NCBI GenBank assembly: GCA_029260675.1
Contig: JAJDCV010000215.1
Span: 1-9,326, forward strand
DNA: 9,326 nucleotides
DNA from: Phycisphaeraceae bacterium
GTDB taxonomy: Bacteria; Planctomycetota; Phycisphaerae; Phycisphaerales; Phycisphaeraceae
Reading direction: 5' to 3'
The notes under the pieces were generated by a model. That model was not told the DNA's origin, ran no database searches, and saw nothing but the letters and a program-made list of their open reading frames with translations. The position numbers were made by a program, and so were the translations under genes. Of the stretch, positions 6,101 through 9,326 are shown piece after piece (position 1 is the first letter of the stretch; each line of letters begins with the position of its first letter).

Positions 6101-6140
6101 GTCACCCCCGGACACCCCCGGACACCCCCGGCTCCCGCCC
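6097..6140 (-). promoter_or_regulatory. Potential RNA G-quadruplex in the leader of the SPFH operon
   Basis: The minus strand carries six G-runs at 6138-6140, 6134-6136, 6125-6129, 6115-6119, 6105-6109 and 6097-6099, with loops of 1, 4, 5, 5 and 5 bases. This meets the usual G3+N1-7 rule with runs to spare. It lies on the coding strand immediately upstream of the start codon. ACACCCC (complement of 6144-6150) could pair with any of the GGGGGTG copies as an alternative hairpin. The remaining gap up to 6275 shows no gene and no clear promoter. Confidence 0.5.
6101..6130 (-). repeat. Three tandem copies of a 10-base repeat
   Basis: Read on the plus strand, GTCACCCCCG is followed by two exact copies of GACACCCCCG. 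On the minus strand, which is the transcript of the SPFH operon, this gives three GGGGG runs spaced by five bases. Confidence 0.85.
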
Positions 6141-6275
6141 GGCGGGGTGTGGCAACGTCTTACACCAACCAGTCTAACAACATATCATCACCCGCTCACC
6201 CATACGGCGCACCGGTGGGATACGGCAACCCCGCTTTATCAGAAGTGGGACAGCATTAAGCCGAACGGCCCCCGG

Positions 6276-7346
6276 TCAGGTTGATTGAGGCTCGGGGCAG
6301 GCTGCCTCCTGCGCTTCTTCCGGGAGCGCCGCGTCACCCCCGACGCCGGCGCCGTCTTCGCCGTAGAACTTGTCAAGCACCGCTTTCCATGCCGGCAGCC
6401 CGATCACACCGATGAAGGCTTGCTTGACTTGCTCGCTAGACGGATGGTGGCGGCTAAAGCGTATCCCGAACTTGCGCATCAACCGGGATGCCAGTTGTTC
6501 GCCGTGCAATCCTACCGAGAGCTGGAAGTGTTCGAGCAGCACGTCGCGCTGTTGATAGATCGTCGGCGGTGTAGCGGCGGCTTGTGTATCCCCGGCGAGC
6601 AGCGCCCGGGCCTGTGTGAAGACCCAGGGGTTGCCGATGCAGCCGCGTGCAACGCTGACAAAGTCCACGCCTGTTTCGTCGATCATCTTGAAGATGTCCG
6701 ACGCCTGCCAGACGTCGCCGGACCCGCCGATCGTGAAGTTGTCGGTCCCGCCATACTGATCCGTCAACCCGCGGAGGAAATCCCAGTTGGATGGGCCGAG
6801 ATACTTCTGCTTCACGCTGCGGCCGTGCACGACCGCACCGGCGTAGCCCAGGTCGATGGTGGACTGGAAGATTTTGTGAAAGTTCGCCAAGGCCTCGGGG
6901 GTGTCGTCGCTGCCCCTTCGGAGTTTCACCGTACAAGGGGCGTCGTCACCGACCGCCTGTTTCACGGCATCGAGGATCGCCGCTGCCTCCTCGGGGACCG
7001 ACATCAGGTGGCCGCCGCGGGATTTCTTCTTGATCTTCTTCACCGGGCAGGCGAGGTTCACGTCGATCACGTCGTAGCCCAGCCCCAGCAGCACCTTAGC
7101 CCCCGCCGCGATGTCCGCGGGGTGAGAGCCCATCAACTGCCCGGCGATCGGATGGTCTTGCGGGTCAAGCTCCGCGGACTTAAGCCCCCTGCCGCCCTGG
7201 ATCAGGAACTGATCCAGCAGCGCCTCGGTGACGCAGTACGGGCAGCCGTGACGACGCGCCACCAGCCGCATCGCCGTGTCGGAATACCCCGCCAGCCCCG
7301 CCTGAAAAAACGGGGCATCGAGTTGCAGTTTGCCCAGTCTTGGCAT
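6276..7346 (-). CDS. dus: tRNA-dihydrouridine synthase (Dus family, DusB/NifR3-like)
   Basis: This FMN enzyme reduces uridine to 5,6-dihydrouridine in the tRNA D-loop, using NADPH. The motifs run in order: APFFQAGLAGYSD at 11-23 (the usual APMAGVTD, here diverged), NLACPVKK at 97-104 with the catalytic proton donor C100, K141 in VKLRRG, H174-G-R176 in the FMN phosphate region, the GGSGDV stretch around 207-212, and ARGCIGNPWVF at about 233-243. A short helical C-terminal domain includes RLMRKFG at 288-294. The last 28 residues or so are an acidic, Gly/Ala-rich tail not typical of the family. At 356 residues it is a little long because of this tail. I chose the ATG at 7346 because MPRLGKLQLDAP aligns with normal Dus N-termini and a TATAAT ends seven bases before it. 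ATG at 7355 (three residues longer) lies inside that box. It is divergent from the lipoprotein gene. Confidence 0.92.
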   Translation of the reverse strand: MPRLGKLQLDAPFFQAGLAGYSDTAMRLVARRHGCPYCVTEALLDQFLIQGGRGLKSAELDPQDHPIAGQLMGSHPADIAAGAKVLLGLGYDVIDVNLACPVKKIKKKSRGGHLMSVPEEAAAILDAVKQAVGDDAPCTVKLRRGSDDTPEALANFHKIFQSTIDLGYAGAVVHGRSVKQKYLGPSNWDFLRGLTDQYGGTDNFTIGGSGDVWQASDIFKMIDETGVDFVSVARGCIGNPWVFTQARALLAGDTQAAATPPTIYQQRDVLLEHFQLSVGLHGEQLASRLMRKFGIRFSRHHPSSEQVKQAFIGVIGLPAWKAVLDKFYGEDGAGVGGDAALPEEAQEAACPEPQST

Positions 7347-7353
7347 GGCGGTC

Positions 7354-7359
7354 ATTATA
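7354..7359 (-). promoter_or_regulatory. Candidate -10 box (TATAAT) of dus
   Basis: A perfect TATAAT on the minus strand is separated from the ATG at 7346 by seven bases, so transcription would begin at or next to the start codon. It is preceded by the same GCC as the glmS box. The -35 region is poor; TGAAAC is the nearest match. Confidence 0.45.
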
Positions 7360-7389
7360 GGCCCACGCCCGACACGGGTTTCACCAGGC

Positions 7390-7395
7390 AAGGAG
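7390..7395 (+). promoter_or_regulatory. Shine-Dalgarno site deciding a TTG start
   Basis: AAGGAG sits seven bases upstream of TTG at 7403, an ideal spacing, against 22 bases for the next in-frame ATG at 7418. It supports the rare start codon. Confidence 0.7.
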
Positions 7396-7402
7396 CCGTG
7401 AA

Positions 7403-7879
7403 TTGAACGTCTATCTCATGAATCACAGGGTCTTATGTGGCGTCTTGTTGATCGCGGCCGTGCTGTTCGCCCTCCCCGGCTGCGAGCAGGACCAGCCCGT
7501 GCTCGACGACCCGACCGCCTCGGCCCTGTCGGCGCTGCGTTACCCCGGGAAGTCGGGGTACGGGCCGGACCTGGACATCGTCGTCATCCGTGAGGGCCCG
7601 AACATCCGCCTGATCAACCGCACCGCCAACAGCTACGAAGGCATGCAGCTCTGGCTCAACCAGCAGTACGTCCAGCAGGCCGACCCGATCACCATTGGGG
7701 ACAATCCGCAGATCCACCTGGCGGCCCTCATCAACCGCCACCGCGAGCCGTTCCCCACCGGGACGTTCCTCCAACCCGACCTGGCCAGGCCGGTCATCTC
7801 GGTGGAATTGTACGACCCCGCCGGCGACGTCCGCTATCGCCTGACGGTCCAGCCCGATAACGAGGCGCTTCGATTGTGA
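7403..7879 (+). CDS. Predicted lipoprotein of unknown function
   Basis: This 158-residue protein begins with a lipoprotein signal peptide: a short charged start, a hydrophobic core at about 10-23, and the lipobox LPGC with Cys27, followed by an acidic EQDQ. The mature part (about 28-158) has alternating hydrophobic residues and short turns (for example DIVVIREG, IRLINRTAN, VISVELYDPAG, VRYRLTV), suggesting a small beta-sandwich domain. It has no catalytic motif I can recognise. The start is TTG, supported by AAGGAG; the ATG at 7418 would shorten it by five residues and keep the signal peptide. It is divergent from dus by a short shared promoter gap and lies 106 bases upstream of pgi. Similar lipoproteins in planctomycetes seem familiar to me, but I cannot name a family. 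Confidence 0.8.
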   Translation: MNVYLMNHRVLCGVLLIAAVLFALPGCEQDQPVLDDPTASALSALRYPGKSGYGPDLDIVVIREGPNIRLINRTANSYEGMQLWLNQQYVQQADPITIGDNPQIHLAALINRHREPFPTGTFLQPDLARPVISVELYDPAGDVRYRLTVQPDNEALRL

Positions 7880-7898
7880 GTCAAAACGGGCCGATGTT

Positions 7899-7921
7899 GT
7901 TTGGATAGCAGATATCCAAAC
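7899..7921. promoter_or_regulatory. Perfect 9-bp inverted repeat between the lipoprotein gene and pgi
   Basis: GTTTGGATA and TATCCAAAC are perfect reverse complements with a five-base loop, 19 bases after the lipoprotein stop and 64 bases before the pgi start. The stem is AT-rich for this genome and has no T-tract on either side, which fits an operator at least as well as a terminator. The rest of the 106-base gap is C-rich and holds the pgi ribosome binding site. Confidence 0.5.
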
Positions 7922-7974
7922 CCCTTGGAGAACCCAGGCGCATCCCCCACCGGATGCCCCCGGCAACTCGCCCC

Positions 7975-7978
7975 GGAG
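7975..7978 (+). promoter_or_regulatory. Shine-Dalgarno site of pgi
   Basis: GGAG lies seven bases before the ATG at 7986 and favours it over an in-frame ATG at 8046, which would remove 20 residues that precede the conserved start of the fold. Confidence 0.65.
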
Positions 7979-7985
7979 CCCACCC

Positions 7986-9326
7986 ATGAGCGCAGCCCTG
8001 CAACACCACGACGCCATCCCATTCCCCAACCCGAATAAGCAAACCATGGACGGACAAACACTCTGGAAGCGGTATCAGGACCACCTGTGCAAGTGCCCGG
8101 GTCTGGGTATCAGCCTGGACATCTCGCGGATCACGTTCGGCCCCGACTTCTTCGATGAGATGAAGCCGGCGATCGACCAGGCCTACGACGCGATGGCGCG
8201 ACTGGAAGCCGGCGAGGTCGCCAACCCCGACGAGGGCCGGATGGTCGGGCACTACTGGCTGCGCGCGCCGGAACTGGCGCCGACCGATGAGATCGCCAAC
8301 GCGATCCGTACCAGCCTCAACGACATCAACGCGTTCACCAAGGCGGTCCACAGCAAAGCGATTACACCACCCGATGCAGCGAAGTTCACCGACCTGTTGC
8401 TGATCGGGATCGGCGGCTCGGCGCTGGGCCCGCAACTGGTCGCCGACTGTTTGGGCACGAAACGCGACAAGCTGAAGGTTCACTTCATCGACAACACCGA
8501 CCCCGACGGGGTCGTGCGCGTCATCACCGGGCTTGGCGCCAGGCTCAAGTCCACCCTGGCCGTGGTGATCTCCAAATCCGGCGGGACGCCCGAGCCGCGC
8601 AACGGGATGCTGCTGACCCAGGCGGCTTTCGCTGCCAAGGGATTGAACTTCGCCAAGCAGGCTGTGGCCGTGACCGGTGACGGGTCGAACCTCGACCAGA
8701 TCGCCGAGGAGGAAGGCTGGATCAAGCGGTTCGCGATGTGGGACTGGGTCGGCGGACGCACCAGCGTGATGTCGGCAGTGGGCCTGCTGCCCGCGGCGCT
8801 GCAGGGCCTGGATATCCAGGCGTTCCTGGACGGCGCCGCCAAGATGGACTCGCTGACCCGGGTGAACAAGACGCCTAAGAACCCCGCCGCCCTGCTCGCG
8901 CTGATGTGGCATCACGCCACCAAGGGCCGCGGCGAGAAGGACATGGTCGTCCTGCCTTACAAGGACCGCCTGCTGCTGCTGTCCCGTTACCTCCAGCAGC
9001 TTGTCATGGAGAGCCTGGGCAAGGAACACGACCTGGACGGCAAGACCGTCAACCAAGGCATCGCGGTCTACGGCAACAAGGGCTCGACCGATCAGCACGC
9101 CTACGTCCAGCAGCTCCGCGACGGGCTGAACAACTTCTTCGCCAACTTCATCGTCGTCCTGCAAGATACCCAACGGCCCGGGCGCAACGCGCCGCTTGAG
9201 GTCGAAGACGGCGTGACCAGCGGGGATTACCTCAACGGCTTCTGGCAGGGCACGCGCACGGCGTTGTTCGAGTCAGGCCGTGATTCGATCACCATCACCG
9301 CAGACAAACTCGACGCCCGCACCTTG
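7986..9326 (+). CDS. pgi: Glucose-6-phosphate isomerase, cyanobacterial type (3' end outside the window)
   Basis: This cytoplasmic enzyme interconverts glucose-6-phosphate and fructose-6-phosphate. The frame stays open for 447 codons to the window end; relatives of this type have roughly 530 residues, so the last 80 or so, including the catalytic C-terminal Lys, are missing here. Visible signatures are IGIGGSALGPQ at 140-150, SKSGGTPEPRN at 196-206 (first sugar-phosphate site), GGRTSVMSAVGL at 256-267, E342 in MESLGK (the ring-isomerisation base) and H371 in GSTDQHA (ring opening). The N-terminal part, with LDISR at 44-48 and EGRMVGHYWLRAPELAP at 83-99, closely follows the cyanobacterial form as I remember it. 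The first 20 or so residues are an extra, poorly conserved lead. It supplies or drains the fructose-6-phosphate that GlmS uses, though it lies on the other strand about 6 kb away. Confidence 0.97.
   Translation, partial: MSAALQHHDAIPFPNPNKQTMDGQTLWKRYQDHLCKCPGLGISLDISRITFGPDFFDEMKPAIDQAYDAMARLEAGEVANPDEGRMVGHYWLRAPELAPTDEIANAIRTSLNDINAFTKAVHSKAITPPDAAKFTDLLLIGIGGSALGPQLVADCLGTKRDKLKVHFIDNTDPDGVVRVITGLGARLKSTLAVVISKSGGTPEPRNGMLLTQAAFAAKGLNFAKQAVAVTGDGSNLDQIAEEEGWIKRFAMWDWVGGRTSVMSAVGLLPAALQGLDIQAFLDGAAKMDSLTRVNKTPKNPAALLALMWHHATKGRGEKDMVVLPYKDRLLLLSRYLQQLVMESLGKEHDLDGKTVNQGIAVYGNKGSTDQHAYVQQLRDGLNNFFANFIVVLQDTQRPGRNAPLEVEDGVTSGDYLNGFWQGTRTALFESGRDSITITADKLDARTL

Noticed and set aside
6285..7406. 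A 373-codon open frame on the plus strand opposite dus
   Set aside because: It is the antisense shadow of a clear Dus protein in GC-rich DNA; its translation shows no family motif and is rich in Arg, Leu and Val as expected for such shadows.
7881..9173. A 430-codon open frame on the minus strand opposite pgi
   Set aside because: The plus strand encodes unmistakable Pgi motifs across the same stretch, and the antisense translation is compositionally biased without recognisable domains.
1..9326. A new defence, mobile or biosynthetic system
   Set aside because: All sizeable genes belong to ordinary housekeeping or envelope families, and no transposase, integrase, CRISPR repeat, toxin pair or unusual gene cluster is visible.

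Overview
The window reads as an ordinary, densely coded chromosomal segment of a GC-rich bacterium. The gene mix and the protein style suggest a planctomycete, perhaps class Phycisphaerae: a cyanobacterial-type glucose-6-phosphate isomerase, a diverged Dus enzyme, lipoproteins of unknown type, and mixed Shine-Dalgarno use. This placement is inference from remembered family resemblance, not from a search. I see no mobile element, tRNA, rRNA, CRISPR array, prophage or defence locus.

Layout, left to right. glmS (minus, 35-1918) makes glucosamine-6-phosphate. A calcineurin-type metallophosphoesterase (minus, 2064-3053) lies upstream of it, separated by a hairpin and by what looks like glmS's own promoter. 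A three-helix DUF4405-like membrane protein (plus, 3232-3687) converges on an MpaA-like zinc carboxypeptidase lipoprotein (minus, 3689-4459) with only one base between the stop codons. After a structured 155-base gap comes a two-gene unit on the minus strand: a 74-residue two-helix membrane protein (5863-6087) followed after 3 bases by an SPFH/band 7 protein (4615-5859). The leader of this unit is very G-rich on the transcript strand. Next is a tRNA-dihydrouridine synthase (minus, about 6276-7346). Divergent from it, on the plus strand, are an unknown lipoprotein (7403-7879) and pgi (from 7986, cut off by the window end).

How the genes relate. glmS and pgi both act on fructose-6-phosphate, one towards amino sugars for the envelope and the other towards glycolysis or gluconeogenesis, but they are not in one operon. 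The MpaA-like enzyme, the SPFH pair, the DUF4405 protein and the two lipoproteins all point to the cell envelope, without forming an obvious single pathway.

I do not find a convincing new multi-gene system. The most interesting items are the possible RNA G-quadruplex that includes the ribosome binding site of the SPFH operon, the hendecad repeats in the SPFH protein that are kept at protein level while the codons drift, the lipoprotein form of an enzyme that is cytoplasmic in E. coli, and a dus promoter placed so that the message could be leaderless.
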